This document shows positions 1 to 11,084 of a stretch of DNA of 60,000 nucleotides, one piece after another (position 1 is the first letter of the stretch; the number at the start of each line of letters is the position of its first letter). The notes under the pieces were generated by a model that was given only the letters and a program-made list of their open reading frames with translations, did not search any database and had not been told where the DNA came from. The stretch comes from Symsagittifera roscoffensis (lineage: Eukaryota; Xenacoelomorpha; Acoela; Convolutidae), in assembly GCF_963678635.1 (NCBI RefSeq), contig NC_087069.1:44685448-44745447 (forward strand). Direction: 5' to 3'. The position numbers were made by a program, and so were the translations under genes.

Positions 1-1277
1 AGGGATGACAAAAAGTGATGAAAATTACGAACAGTAGAAAAAATATTTTTTCGACTAAAAATGGTTCGTATCATTTAAATAGATTTTGAGTTATCGTACT
101 TGTGGATGTGGTCAAGGATTTGGGAAAGTTGGAGTTATATATCAAATAGGGAATAGAAAATTGAAAAAAAGATTGCAAAAAATTATGAAAAGGTTTATTA
201 GGGCCTCAAAAGCTTCAATGAAAAAGATTAGCAAAAAATTAAAAAGAGAAGAAAATTTTGTAAAAAGGTTTGAAAGTACTTGTTTTAAGTTATCAACTGT
301 TAGAGGAAGAAGCATTGAAGAAGTGCTCGTTTCGTCAAATATTTTTTAAGCTTTTGGGGCGAAATTCAAGTGTGGTTGGATTATTTTCCGATTTTTTGAC
401 AAGTGGGTTCATTTGTGTCAAAAATTGTTGATGGTTTATTTTATGGTGTTCGGGAGGTCTTAATAGTTTCGTTTTTATTTGTTGGATAATTGGGGGTATC
501 TTTGAAATATTTGTAATTTAGGCCAAATCATCATGGGTCTTTTTTGCTTTAGGCTAATTTGGCATTTTTGGTATGAGGGTTTTTGAGGTCTGAATATGGA
601 AAATATTGTTGACCTTTGCATTATCTGATAGGGGAGGTTTGTAATACATAAGTAGTGTTTATTTTAGTTGTCAAATTTTAGCAAGGTGCTGGAGGTCTTA
701 AAGTTATAGTTATAGATTTGCCTGGAGATTGATATTTGTCGGCTAATGAGTTTGTGTTAGAGATAATAAGGTGACAAATTTGAATGAATTCTATTGACTG
801 AATTCGAACTCGAATTTATCGAGTGTGTTTGCAGCATGTCTTTACAGAAATGTGAAAGTTCAAAATGATTTTTAAAAAAATTGACAATAATCAAAATTGA
901 AGTTGTTTTTGAAATTCAACTTTTTTAAATATTTCAGACTGTGGAAGGATTGTTTTTTAGTTTTTTCGTGGTTGACTTCTAAGTCGTGATGATTCTCTAT
1001 GTTCGGATGTTTGTTGTTGATCTTGTGGTAAAATTTTCTCTGCAGTTTCTCTTTTTTTCTTTCTTTTTGAGATATTTTTGGTTCTTGTGTGTTAGATATT
1101 TGACGTTTTGCGTTTTGCTGTTGGATTGTTTTTTGATTTTTATGATTATTAACGTTAAATTTTCTTTTTCTATTAATGGGAAAGGATCTTTTTTGTGTGG
1201 TTGTTGTGTGATTTTCTTTGGTTGTGTATTATTCTTTATCCAATGCGAATATTGGATTGCCTTAAATGTGGAAGTAC
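1..1277 (-). pseudogene. Region downstream of gypsy RNase H; expected integrase part, not recognisable
   Basis: The RT/RNase H frame stops at 1278, but coding-like sequence continues for roughly 150 bases in another minus-strand frame. It is a basic Lys/Asn/Gln-rich stretch, as expected for the linker between RNase H and integrase, which suggests one indel near 1280. Below ~1000 I see no integrase zinc finger or catalytic motif. Plus-strand open frames here (86-349 and 986-1453) are hydrophobic or Lys-rich, lack family motifs and look like antisense by-products. Confidence 0.4.
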
Positions 1278-2685
1278 CTAAAAATCAACTTCATAGTGAT
1301 TATTCTGACAATCTAAAAAAAGTGGGAAATGTTGCAAATAGTTTTTTTGTGATTGATTTAAATTGGTTTTTACTGCTTGTTTACATTCTAAGCGTGATGA
1401 TGTTTCATTTTTTGCAAGGTAAAATTTATTATTTTGTGGTATTTCAACTGTAGTTTTTCGTGTACGTAGTTCAGGTGGTGTATTTCTACTTCGTGTATCT
1501 GGTAATGCAAGGTTTTTTCCTGCTGTCCAATTTATATGTAGGTTTGGGAATTTCATTAGAATTAATTGAAATCTGTAATATCTATGGTTTGGATTTGATT
1601 TTTCTGTGATAAGAAATATAATTGGTTTGTGATCTGTAAATAAAACTGTTGGATGTTTTGATCTAACTATCAGAATTTCATTTTCTGTAAGTGTATACAT
1701 TATAGCTGTGCATTCTCTCATAAGAGTAGAGAGTCGTAGTTCAGCTTGTGTGAATAAGCGAAAGTTTGCTAATATTAGATTCTTTTTGTTTGTTCCACTG
1801 AGTGATTGTATTAATGCTGTGCCGATGCCAAAATTTGAAGCATCGCACATTGCGTAAAATGGTCGATTTGGAAATGGGATTGTATTTGAGATTTGTTCTG
1901 TTAAAAGCTTTTTAATTTCTTCAAAGCATCTTTGATGTTCGGTAGTCCATTCAAAGTTATTTTGCCGTCTAAGGATGTTATAGAAAGGTCTTAAGTATAA
2001 TTGCATTTTGTATACATATTTATTTAAGAAATTTAACATTCCAAGGAATTCTTGAATTTTGTTTTTATTCATGGATGGCTGAAGTTTTTGAATTGCGTCT
2101 TTGCGTGATTTTAATGGAGTTATAGTGTTTCTTTCAAAAATATGTCCAAGGAATTTTACGCGTGTTAGGAAAAAACTTGATTTCTTCGGGATTGCTTTTA
2201 TGTTTTCGTTTTTGAGTATTTGATGGTACTGTTCTAAAACTATAAACATTTCATCTTTAGTTTGTGATTGCATGAAAACATCGTCTAAATATGTAATTGC
2301 ATTTTTCTTGAGTATAAAAGGTCCAAAATTTTTACTCATAAAAGCTGAAAAAGCCGCTGGTTCTATGGATATTCCATAGAATATTCTATTGAGTTCGTAT
2401 TGTTGATTTCCAATCACGAATTGTTTTAATCGTCGTGATTGTTCATCTAATGGCATTTGATTGTATGTCAAGTAGTCTGTTTACTTTATCATGTAAGTGT
2501 ATTGGTACTTTACTTGCTTTTTGTTTTTTGAAAATTGCGTCAGGTTTTAAAAGTGAATGTAGTGGTGAACTAACTTTTCCAACATCAAGTTTTGATGTTG
2601 CAGAAACTGTTGGATATTTTATTAGTAGTTTGGCTAATTTGGCGAATTCGTTTTGTGGTAATTGAGAGTGTTGAAAATTAAACAT
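1278..2685 (-). pseudogene. Ty3/gypsy reverse transcriptase-RNase H with internal deletion
   Basis: This is the polymerase of a Ty3/gypsy element, which copies element RNA into DNA. Two overlapping minus-strand frames carry it: 2443-2685 (entry region of RT) and 1278-2471 (palm to RNase H). The second frame shows the YLDD catalytic box (2280-2291), the FLGH motif after it, an RNase H start (FYAMCDASNFGIG), the TDHKP motif and a C-terminal LALPDTRSR. The frames meet near 2467-2475, where the text jumps from NRLLDI to YNQMPLDE. In gypsy RTs some 80-90 residues, including the first catalytic Asp, lie between these points, so an internal deletion plus frameshift is visible. The enzyme cannot be active. 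Confidence 0.88.
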
Positions 2686-2806
2686 TGTTTCAAATTTTTG
2701 TTGTTCTTTTGTATAAACTGATATTTTAAACGTTGGTTTATAATATGGTGTTTTTGTGAAATAATCTGTATTTTTTTTCGTTGCTTAATATTTTGTTTAT
2801 TGATAA

Positions 2807-3097
2807 TTATTCATCAAGAATTGTTGATTGACATATGTCTAGTAGTTGTAATATGTTGTTGACTCGGTATGCTACTTCGTTTGTGGGTGAAGTTGTGGCA
2901 TTTGTTTTACAATATCCTGAGAGTCCAAGAGGTAAGGTTATCTGGTATGGTAAATTATTATATACGTGTAAAGAAACAATATCGGAGTTTAAATGTTTGA
3001 TGTAATTTATGGATGAAATAATTATGAGAAAACATTTGTGAATGGGTTTAAATTCAAGATCTGACATAAAAATATGTTGTTTGTTTTGGTTTATCAA
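2807..3097 (-). pseudogene. Pol spacer between protease and RT
   Basis: This 96-codon open minus-strand stretch lies between the protease and RT pieces of the gypsy element. It has no catalytic motif I recognise. Its position and strand suggest the protease-RT connecting region of the Pol polyprotein, separated from its neighbours by frameshifts. Bases 2686-2806 hold no readable long frame. Confidence 0.45.
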
Positions 3098-3125
3098 ATA
3101 CTGGTGAACTTTTTTGATTGAAAAG

Positions 3126-3886
3126 TTATATACATTTCCTGATAGTGGTTTTTGTTCGTGATTGTATATAGGATAAAATTTGGAGAAAAATGGTGGTTAT
3201 TGGTTTAATCTTTGAAAGAATGTTAAGGATGTGTTCTTCATTCTTGTGTACTTGTCTTTTATCGATTTTACTATTTAAAATGTTTATTGTGGGAATATTT
3301 TTAGTTATAAACGGTATGCCAATAATATTGTGTTTTATATCTGTTATGTGGAGTGTATGTTTAAATAGTTTGTTTAAGGTTTTGTTTTGTTCCATTGTTT
3401 TAGTGGGAACAAGGAAAAATTGGATTTTTCCATATTTTATTAATGTTGAGCCTTGTGCTATTGCTAATTTACTGGCTGTTTTCATAGGTATTAAAATTGG
3501 GTGTAATGTTTTGATTTCATTCCAAGTGGGGATTTTATGATATTTGATTCTGCTCCTGAGTCGATAAAAATTTCTATTTCAAGATCTGCTGGTTGAAAAT
3601 CTTTACTTTTTGGACTTTCTAAGAGAAATGGAATTGTCCAAGTTTTCTCTCTTGGTAGTTCTTTTTGTATGTTTTGATAAATGTGGTTTGTATTTGAGCA
3701 TTGTATTTCGTCTTTTTCGCATTTATTTACAGTGTTAATTTCATTTACTTCTTGTGTAACTGGTACGTTATTACTAATAAGTCTAGTGTAATAATCTTGA
3801 AGAAGTTCCGATTGATTTTCGTAAATATGTGAATTGAAGGGTTGTTCATATATCATAGGTTCGTAAACATTTTCAACTGTTATCAT
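3126..3886 (-). pseudogene. Retropepsin-like protease of the gypsy element
   Basis: Aspartic proteases of this class cut the element's polyproteins and work as dimers with one D-S/T-G per subunit. The frame 3491-3886 contains FIDSGAESNII, with the Asp-Ser-Gly codons at 3554-3562. The frame 3126-3485 continues with a hydrophobic beta-rich segment and HNIIGIPFI, matching the second half of a retropepsin (the I-L/I-G turn). A frameshift near 3485-3540 separates them. The region before DSG (3600-3886) is a hydrophilic linker after Gag. The order relative to RT fits Ty3/gypsy. Confidence 0.75.
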
Positions 3887-4702
3887 ATTAACTGAGATGG
3901 TAGTATCTGTATCACTTTCACTGTCTGTTGATTCACAATTAATGTGATTTAATTGTAATTCAGTAGTTTCTGTATCATCGAAAACAGGGGATCTGAAGTT
4001 GGTTCTTCAGTTGTTTGTACTTGATTAATTTGATTTTGATGTTTCGGTGTGTTGCTTCTATACCTGTGTTGGAATCGGGGTAACGGTTATTATTCCTATG
4101 AGGAGATCGGGAATAATTTCTTTGTTGATTGTTATAGTTTGAATTTCTATTTTGTGAATTATTTCGTGACATGTTTTTTCATGGTAATTATCACTGGGTC
4201 TTTGATAACTTGATCTGTTGTAGAAAAAATATTTCTTGATCAGTTGTTTTGATAAAACTGATTTCGATTATTTGAATTGCTTCTATTTCTATTGTTAGAA
4301 TAGCTTCTGCTTCTGTTGTATGATGAATTTTGTGATCTATCGTTTGAATAGTGTCCTAGGGTTTGAATGGGAACTGGTAGCTAATGAATATTCTCTTCTG
4401 TTCGAATTCAATCGTGAATAAATATTTCGATATTGGTTATTTTGACTATTTGATCGACTATATCTTTTTTTTGAGAAATTTCGTAAGTTTCTTTGTTCTG
4501 GTGATCTACCTCTATAACTAGAGTTATAAGGTGATTGGTTTCTTGGATAATTTGATTTATTTGGAAGTGGTTTTCAAGAGCTGTTATTACTATGTATATT
4601 TTTGTTTGGTAGGTTTTGGTCTTTTTTCATATATTGGTAGAATGAGTTATTTGGTTCTTTGTACTTTTGTGTCTTGTTCTGGTTATCTTGTTGCTTTTGT
4701 CT

Positions 4703-4744
4703 ACATTCAGCAATGCTGTGTCCGTATCTTCGGCAATAATTATA
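4703..4744 (-). other. Degenerate CCHC zinc knuckle of Gag
   Basis: The minus strand reads YNYCRRYGHSIAEC. A nucleocapsid knuckle is C-x2-C-x4-H-x4-C. The last Cys-His-Cys are in place, but the first position is Tyr (TAT) where Cys (TGT) would fit by a single G-to-A change. The zinc site would be incomplete. Confidence 0.7.
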
Positions 4745-5522
4745 CCATTTTTTGAAAGATGGTTTACCTTTGAAATTTGGATTTTTCTCATGTATGTTTA
4801 AAATTTCAGTGATTTTTTCAGATAGATCTAAATCTGAATCTTGTATGTTGTTTATATGTGTAGTATTTGTTTCGATTCTACTAACATATTGTAGTTTGAG
4901 ATCTGTTCTTTGAGTTTCATTGTGGTTTCTGCTTGTTATAGTTTATCAACTAGTTTTCTAAAATCTAAATCTGGTTCTAGAATTGAGGAGGGATGTGATG
5001 CTCTCTTTTTATTGGCTATTTTCCTTAATTGAGGTGTCAGAGTCATCATTAAAACTTCTGTCTTTTTCGTGTTTTTATAATCATGTTTGTTAAGCGAATA
5101 TGCTTTTCGAACTAGTTTTTCGGTTCTAACTGCCAATTGTTTAAGTGTTTCGTATGGCAGTCTGCGAATTTCAATACATAAAACTCTTTGATGTTGTTTG
5201 TTTCTTTCAGAATCAAACATTTTTGAAAATTACTGTGTGAATCTTTTCCAATCTGATTTTATGTCTATAGGCAAAACTGAAAACCATTTTTGAGCTGCGC
5301 CGTCAAGTGTTGTTTGTATTAACGCTGTGCGTCTATTTATCTAATTTTGGTGGAGTGGTGTATTAATTGGTTCAGGTCCTATATTTAAAATAAAATTTGC
5401 TGTGACTGCATTTAAGTAATCTTCTACAGATTATTCAGGGTATGTGCCTGTAAAAACCATCAATGGTTTATTTGATGTTATTGACGATCCACCCATTAGG
5501 TAGGATTCATTGTCATTTTTAC

Positions 5523-6458
5523 TGATTCTGCAGCATTTAGTAATTGTGAAAAGTTTGTAATTGGTTTTTTGTTATTTCATGTTGTTGTAAAAAATATGGT
5601 AGTGGTAATTCATTTTGCATTTGCGTTGGTTGGTAGGAATGCAAACTGACCGGGTTTTTTGTATTTGTGCTGGTTAGAAGGATTGTGTACTAGTTAGGTT
5701 TTGCACGTGCAATGGTTGGTAGCTTTGTATATTAGCTGGGTTTTGTGAGTAAATTCTTATGTTTTGAGATGCTTGATGTTGTCGAGGTTTTTCTACATGA
5801 TATTCTTGTGTATATGGCACAAAAAGATCTCGTTGATAAAATTTGTTTTTATCTGATGATAAATAGTTTGTATAGTAAGGTGTTTGTTGTTTATTTCTAT
5901 TTTGTTGGAAAAGTGGATAGTTTTCAATATTATCCTGTGAGGGATATGGATGATCTTGAAAGTTTACTGGGTTTTGTGAAGTATTTGGAAGATTCTGCGG
6001 CATTTGGTATTTGTGAAAAGTTTGTAAGTGAATTTTTTATTATTTCATGTTGTTGCAAATAATATGGTGGTGGTATTTCATTTTCCGTTTGTGTTGGTTG
6101 ATCGAAACGCACACTAATTGGATTTTGTGATTGTACTGGTTGATAAGACTGTGTATTAATCGGGTTTTGTAAAAGTAATGGTTGGTGACTTTGTATATCA
6201 GCTGCGTTTTGTTGGTAAATTTTTACATTTTGAGATGTTTGAGTTTGTCGGGGCTTTTGTGTACAATATTCTTGGGTATATGGTGCAAAAATATCTGGTT
6301 GAAAATAATCATCATTATCATCGGATGATAAAATGTTTGTATAGTAGGGTGTTTGTTGTTTATTTCTTTTTTTGTTGGAAAGATGGGTAATTTTCACTCT
6401 GATCCTGTGAGGGATGTGGGTAGCCGTGGAAATTTACTGAATTTGTTGATGTATTTGG
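5523..6458 (-). repeat. 468 bp tandem duplication inside gag
   Basis: Two adjacent diverged units with a period of 468 bases (156 codons): gattctgcagc at 5524 pairs with gattctgcggc at 5992, and tatggt at 5595 with tatggt at 6063. Both encode an NKQQTPYYTN start, a PYTQEY core and QNPxNxQSxQP-type short repeats. Because 468 is divisible by three the duplication would have kept the frame, so it may predate decay. Confidence 0.75.
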
Positions 6459-7560
6459 AAAATTAGATTTTTGTGAGAATAACTTATTATGGGTGTTTAT
6501 TCAGGGGGGGGGATGAGTTGTTTGTGATGGATTGACATAATTATAATTGTGGTCTGCAAAATTATTTCTTGTGAATGTTTTCCGTGTTTGTAAGGGTTTC
6601 GTCATTAGTCTATATGTCTGATAATCCATATATGAGTATTTTGGAGCAACCGAGGGTTTTAACCGTAGATTGCAATGTTACTTGTGGTAATGTTGGATCC
6701 TTAGGTTTTGGCGTTGTAAGGTTTGGATGTATTGGGGAAATAATTTGTTGTGTAGTTGTTACTATTGTTTCAACTATTTCTTCATTTATAATATGTGATG
6801 GAGTTTGAATATCTTGTTGTGTAATAACTTGATTTCTAGTTCCATTTAGGTTTTCCTATTGTGCAATAGTTGAGTTTATACAATTATTTTTTCTTCTATC
6901 GGGTAAGAATGAATTATAGTTTAAAGGTGTTGCATCTGTTGAAAGTGTAAATAATTTTAGATGGTCTTTATGAATAGATATTGATTGCTTGACTTGAGAT
7001 GTCTATTGGGATGTTCAGGAATAGTGGATGAGACCAATTAGGGTCCCAAATATAATCTGATTGTTCTGCAATGACAGTGTCATCATCGGTACCTTGAGGT
7101 CTAAAATTTTTTCTTGCTTGAGCAATTAAATCACTTTTATGTGCGAATTAGTCAATTATAAACCATGCTAGAATTTTTTGGTACATTTTGTGAGACTTCA
7201 TTACTTGAAAAATTTTTACGGATTGTGTTTAAAAATGCTGGGAATGCGGCAACTTCATTTCTTACATTCGTGTGTCATGATCTTTGAACTGGTGACGCAT
7301 TTTGGGTTTCTGACTTTTCTAGTATGGATAAATATCTATATATTATTGTAAAAACATCGTTAGTAAATATTTGGTAAAGATTTGGTCTCTCTGAATTTTG
7401 ATGTTGTATGTTTTTAATGTATTCTGTGAATACTTTTGAAAATTCTATGTCGATTTCGTCTGTTTGAATAACATTTTTACCATGAAATTTGCTTGGCTCA
7501 TTTTTCCGTTTTATGACTGTTAGTGCGTAATGTTCAATATGTGTGATTGGTTGATTCAAA

Positions 7561-9481
7561 TTGTATAGACGTACTGATTTATTTTTGCATATCTTTTTTG
7601 TTCTTCTTTTTTCTTGTTTTGATGAATGTGATGTGGCTTCTGAGTCGGAAAAAGATATTTGATCATGGACTGGGTAGTTTTCATTTACTGTTTCTTTTAG
7701 TTTGTAAAGTGCATCTAAATTACTGGTTTCTGATTTGGAGACTGCGTTTCTTTGCTTTGAAAATATTTTTCGTGTAATTTGTCTTTGTTTACTTGAAATT
7801 TTTTTTTTTGTTTATTTGTCGTTTTGTTCGAATAGATCCAATTGTTTGTTTGTGCGGGGTGATTACGAGATCGTATGTTTCGTTTAATTCACAATTGTGC
7901 AGTACGATTGCTTATTTATTTCCTAATTTGTTCAGTGACATAAGGTTTAGAATGAAGGATGCAAGGTTGTTATTAAAGAATTTAATATCCTAGACTGTTA
8001 GTCCTTACGATTTTTTGGTTAGCCTAACTTGGGTCTTTTATTCAGGGTTGGAGAGAAAAGTATATATCGATTCCGAAGATTGATTGTTACTTTCTCGTGG
8101 CTATTCTAAGTTAAGGTGATAACTTACTTATTCTTACTTAGGGGTAATGATTGTGTTCAAGGGTTGGAGAATAGTAAGTCGATCCACAAGGTTCAAATAT
8201 TATTAGAACGCAAGTAGTTGGTTAGATACTATTTAAAACTTACTAAGATTAAGATTTAGCCTGGGTCATTTAAGAGGAGGGATCAAGTGAAGGATGAATA
8301 ACCGAAGTTCTTCACTGTTTAGCCTATTTGGAATTGTTAGAGTGATTGAGAAATTTCTTTTAGTCCTGGGTTTTTGAAAGGGTTGGGTAGTGAATCGACA
8401 TTTGAGGTCGTTAGACTTTTTATTAATTGGTCGGAAGAACAAAATTGTACTATTTGATTCAAGGATAAGCCTTGATCATAAGGATATAAATTTGATGGTA
8501 TAAAACTGATTGCGTTGAATTTTTTTATTGAGATTCAAGGAAAGACTTGATGATCTGATTTAAGATTGAATGAGTTTAAGTTAAATAAAAGTAAAAATTA
8601 GGATAGGCCTTTAGAAATAATTTAAGTTTGATTGATAGAAAGTTTTAGTATTGTATGATGTTAGTGGTTTTATGATTGCTGTTATGTTAAGGTGATGAAG
8701 CTGGAGATGACAAGTTGATTTGTATATACTATTTTTTTAATAAATATACTTTTCAGATATCTTTTTTGAATTTTACTGCAGTTTTGGAGGAAACGGTTTG
8801 AGGTGTTGTTATCAATCGTTATTGTACAATAATAAGTTTGTTCTAGGGCCTGAAATAATCATTGAAGATTTTTCTTCAAGAATTTTATGTTTGTAAATGA
8901 AAACATAAATTCATTGCTAGTAAAATTCTAAATATAAAAGTTTGTGTTGGCTTTTGCCGTACGACCATGAAACTTAATGGTAAGTTTCTCCGTAGACGTA
9001 GATCGTCTCTTGGTACCAGAGGTCTTCTTCCAATACCGGCTAGTTCTCGTATTGTACGGAATAATGGCTCTGATCTATTGAGTCGTATAGACATTTCGAT
9101 AAAATTCTTGTCATGTACAATTTTGAAAATGTTTTTGTTTAATTCAAATCTATCTTGTTAGTTCTAAGCTAATTTGTTTTTAAGGTCTTATTCGAAACTT
9201 ATGGCCGCACCAGATGAGTTAAGTTCTTTGGTCTAACTCCTAGAGTAATTTCGGATAGGGTACACGGTCTGTTCATCACGCTAACTTATTTTCGGCCGGA
9301 TAGATTCGTGCAAATTCTTAGTCTAGTACCGATCCTAATCTTAAGCCTAAATCTACTAGTCTCGGGGTGTTTAACTAGTCTCTGCTAGGCTCAATAGATC
9401 TAGGGTATACTGGTTTTATTGCGGCTGCTGAAGTTCTCTTGGAGAGGCAACTAATTTCTAAGTTAAATTCAAATCTCTCTG
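7561..9481. other. No recognisable gene; possible gypsy 5' leader/LTR region
   Basis: AT-rich sequence upstream (minus sense) of gag. A phrase like gggttggaga followed by a tcgat/tcgatcc motif recurs near 8044, 8160 and 8378. A short minus frame (8885-9094) has no known motif. The 5' LTR of the gypsy element should be here, but I could not delimit it. Confidence 0.4.
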
Positions 9482-9509
9482 GTGCTGAAATTACAAGTAA
9501 TTTCAGCAC
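9482..9509. repeat. Perfect 28 bp palindrome
   Basis: Arms gtgctgaaattac (9482-9494) and gtaatttcagcac (9497-9509) are exact reverse complements around a 2-base AA centre. It could form a hairpin or bind a dimeric protein; no function is claimed. Confidence 0.9.
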
Positions 9510-9612
9510 TTACAAATAAGTGGGTTGTTAGTTAGATGGATCATGATTGGTTAGTGTTAATTATTTTATAGTGATAATATATCTAACTTAGAACCAATAA
9601 AAAAATGTAGTT

Positions 9613-9972
9613 AGATCTGGTTCCAGAAGTGATTTCAACGAGTATCATATGATGCATGTTCCCATCACAGAGAACCAACTTGGAACAATGCAAATGATAG
9701 AGGAAGTGACTGAGCACGTGGGAATGAACTAATCCGAGATTGCTGACTCGAAATTTGTGGCTCAACCAGAAGACGACTTACTCTTTCCTTGGGAGGAGGC
9801 AGGATCAACCGAAAAACCCATCGTCACAAAAGATGAAGATGAGGTTTTCTCAGAAACAATGACACCTCGAAACACTTCTTCACGCCAACCACCAGCAATG
9901 GAACCTCCTCTAGCTCTGCACTCTGTAGACGACTTCCAAAACAATTCTACTGCCCGACAGCTCCTTGGTTAA
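9613..9972 (+). pseudogene. Unidentified acidic ORF remnant with one in-frame stop
   Basis: One frame reads through 9613-9972 with a single TAA at 9730-9732. The product is rich in Glu, Asp, Ser, Thr and Pro (for example PEDDLLFPWEEAG) and ends NNSTARQLLG before a TAA. The composition looks like real coding sequence rather than the AT-rich background. The last residues are repeated as NCSTARQLFD at about 10475-10495, where a duplicated segment begins, so the 3' end of this gene was copied with the downstream repeat. I recognise no domain. It might be a host exon or element-encoded. Confidence 0.4.
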
Positions 9973-10229
9973 ACATTTTGTAACTAAACATTCTTTGGTA
10001 ATAACCACGTTCTTTGTAATTAATTGTTTTTTTTTTCAATTTTTTTTTACTTATGAGATTAGACGAGAGGATCAGGGTAAATCGAGGAAAAACAATCAGA
10101 ACAAAACGTAAATAGAGGCTCCGAATTTGCAGACATCTTAAGAAACTTGATTAGTTCTCGCACACATATCAAGCAAAACACTAGAAATATTGAACACAAG
10201 TAAAATATACCTGAATATTTTTGACATCT

Positions 10230-10445
10230 TGTCAAAAAAAAACTCAATTATTTTTTTTTCACAATTTGTAGAAAAAATTGAAACACTTTTTGCATTTTAT
10301 CGAGAAAAGTGAAGCACTTTCCAAGTATTGTCAAAAAAAACTGAAACATTTTTCGCATTTTGTCGAAAAAAGAACCCTTTTTGCATTTTGTCAAAAAAAT
10401 TGAAACATTTTTTGCATTTGTAGGAAAAAAGTGAAACAGTTGCAT
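10230..10445. repeat. ~30-33 bp minisatellite, block 1
   Basis: Imperfect tandem copies of a unit with the core cattttgtcaaaaaa followed by ctgaaacatttttcg. The translated frames on the minus strand repeat FFDKMRKxFQF-like peptides, which reflects the repeat rather than a gene. Confidence 0.8.
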
Positions 10446-10714
10446 ATAATCAAAAAAATAGAACCTGCAGAACTGTTCTACTGCTCGCCAGCTATTTGAT
10501 TGAACAATTTTGTAAATAATTAGTGTTTGGCATTAACTTCGTTCTTTGTAATTAATTATTTTTTTCACTTTGATTTTACTTATGAGATTAGATGAGAGGA
10601 TCAGGGTAAATCAATACAACCTAAATTAGCGCTCCGAACTTGCACACATGTTAAGAAACTTGATTAATTCTCGCATACATATTCAAGAAAAAATACCTGA
10701 TGGTTTTTGCATAT

Positions 10715-11075
10715 TGTCAAAAAAAACTCAAACATTTTTCACAATTTGTAGAAACAATTGAAACACCTTTCGCTTTTTATCAGAAAAAGTGAAACACTTT
10801 TCACAAATTTTTAAAAAAAATTGAAACCTTTTTCGCCTTTTGTCAAAAAAAAACTGGAAAACTTTTCTCATTTTGTCAAAAAAGTTGAAAAATGTTTCGC
10901 ATTTTGTCGAAAAAACTGAAACGCTTTCGAACTTTGTCAAAAAAAACCCTTTTTGCATATTATCAAAAAAATAGAAACATTTTTCGCATTTTGTCGAAAA
11001 AATGGAATAATTTTCGCATCTTGTCAAAAAAAATTGAAACAAGTTTCGCATTTGTCAAAAAAACTGAAACATGTA
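10715..11075. repeat. ~30-33 bp minisatellite, block 2
   Basis: Same repeat as block 1 but longer, about eleven imperfect units. The period is close to 11 codons, so one frame stays open on each strand: 10728-11051 minus repeats FFDKMRKVFQF, and 10892-11107 plus repeats FRILSKK. These peptides should not be read as proteins. Confidence 0.82.
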
Positions 11076-11084
11076 CTGTAGAAA

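Larger units (their letters stand above)
3975..7560 (-). pseudogene. gag of the gypsy element, broken
   Basis: Gag forms the particle shell and binds RNA. From the 5' side (high coordinates) I read an N-terminal piece (7275-7559), Gln/Pro/Tyr-rich repeats (5674-6397), a capsid-like region (about 4936-5470) with an Ala-x2-Trp and Asp-Trp-x2-Phe pattern typical of retrotransposon capsids, a zinc knuckle (4703-4744), and an Arg/Asn/Ser-rich tail (3975-4172). In-frame stops occur within the capsid region at 5431-5433, 5341-5343 and 5230-5232. Bases 6460-7274 carry no long frame but lie inside the gene by position. Assignment rests on order, zinc knuckle and linkage to pol. Confidence 0.72.
1..7600 (-). 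mobile_element. Decayed Ty3/gypsy LTR retrotransposon
   Basis: Reading the minus strand from high to low coordinates gives Gag N-terminal, Gln-rich repeats, capsid, zinc knuckle, Asn/Arg-rich tail, protease and RT/RNase H, the order of a Ty3/gypsy (Metaviridae) element. Every coding block carries stops or frameshifts, so this is a dead copy. The integrase should lie in the first ~1.2 kb, but I cannot recognise its HHCC or DDE motifs there. I could not define LTRs or a primer binding site. The upper boundary is approximate, and the element probably continues past the window start. Confidence 0.85.
9945..11075. repeat. ~530 bp segmental duplication ending in minisatellite
   Basis: Two diverged units, about 9945-10470 and 10475-11075. 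Shared landmarks include tctttgtaattaatt (10011 and 10543), ttatgagattaga-gagaggatcagggtaaatc (about 10051 and 10580) and a ttaagaaacttgatta stretch. Offsets are 529-532 bases. Each unit ends in a minisatellite block, so unit length varies with repeat number. Confidence 0.75.

Noticed and set aside
986-1453. 155-codon plus-strand frame rich in Phe, Leu and Val
   Set aside because: It is antisense to the gypsy pol linker and RNase H end; hydrophobic composition comes from reading A-rich coding DNA backwards. No family motif.
3190-3540. 116-codon hydrophobic plus frame
   Set aside because: Antisense of the protease region (DSG on the minus strand), so not a membrane protein gene.
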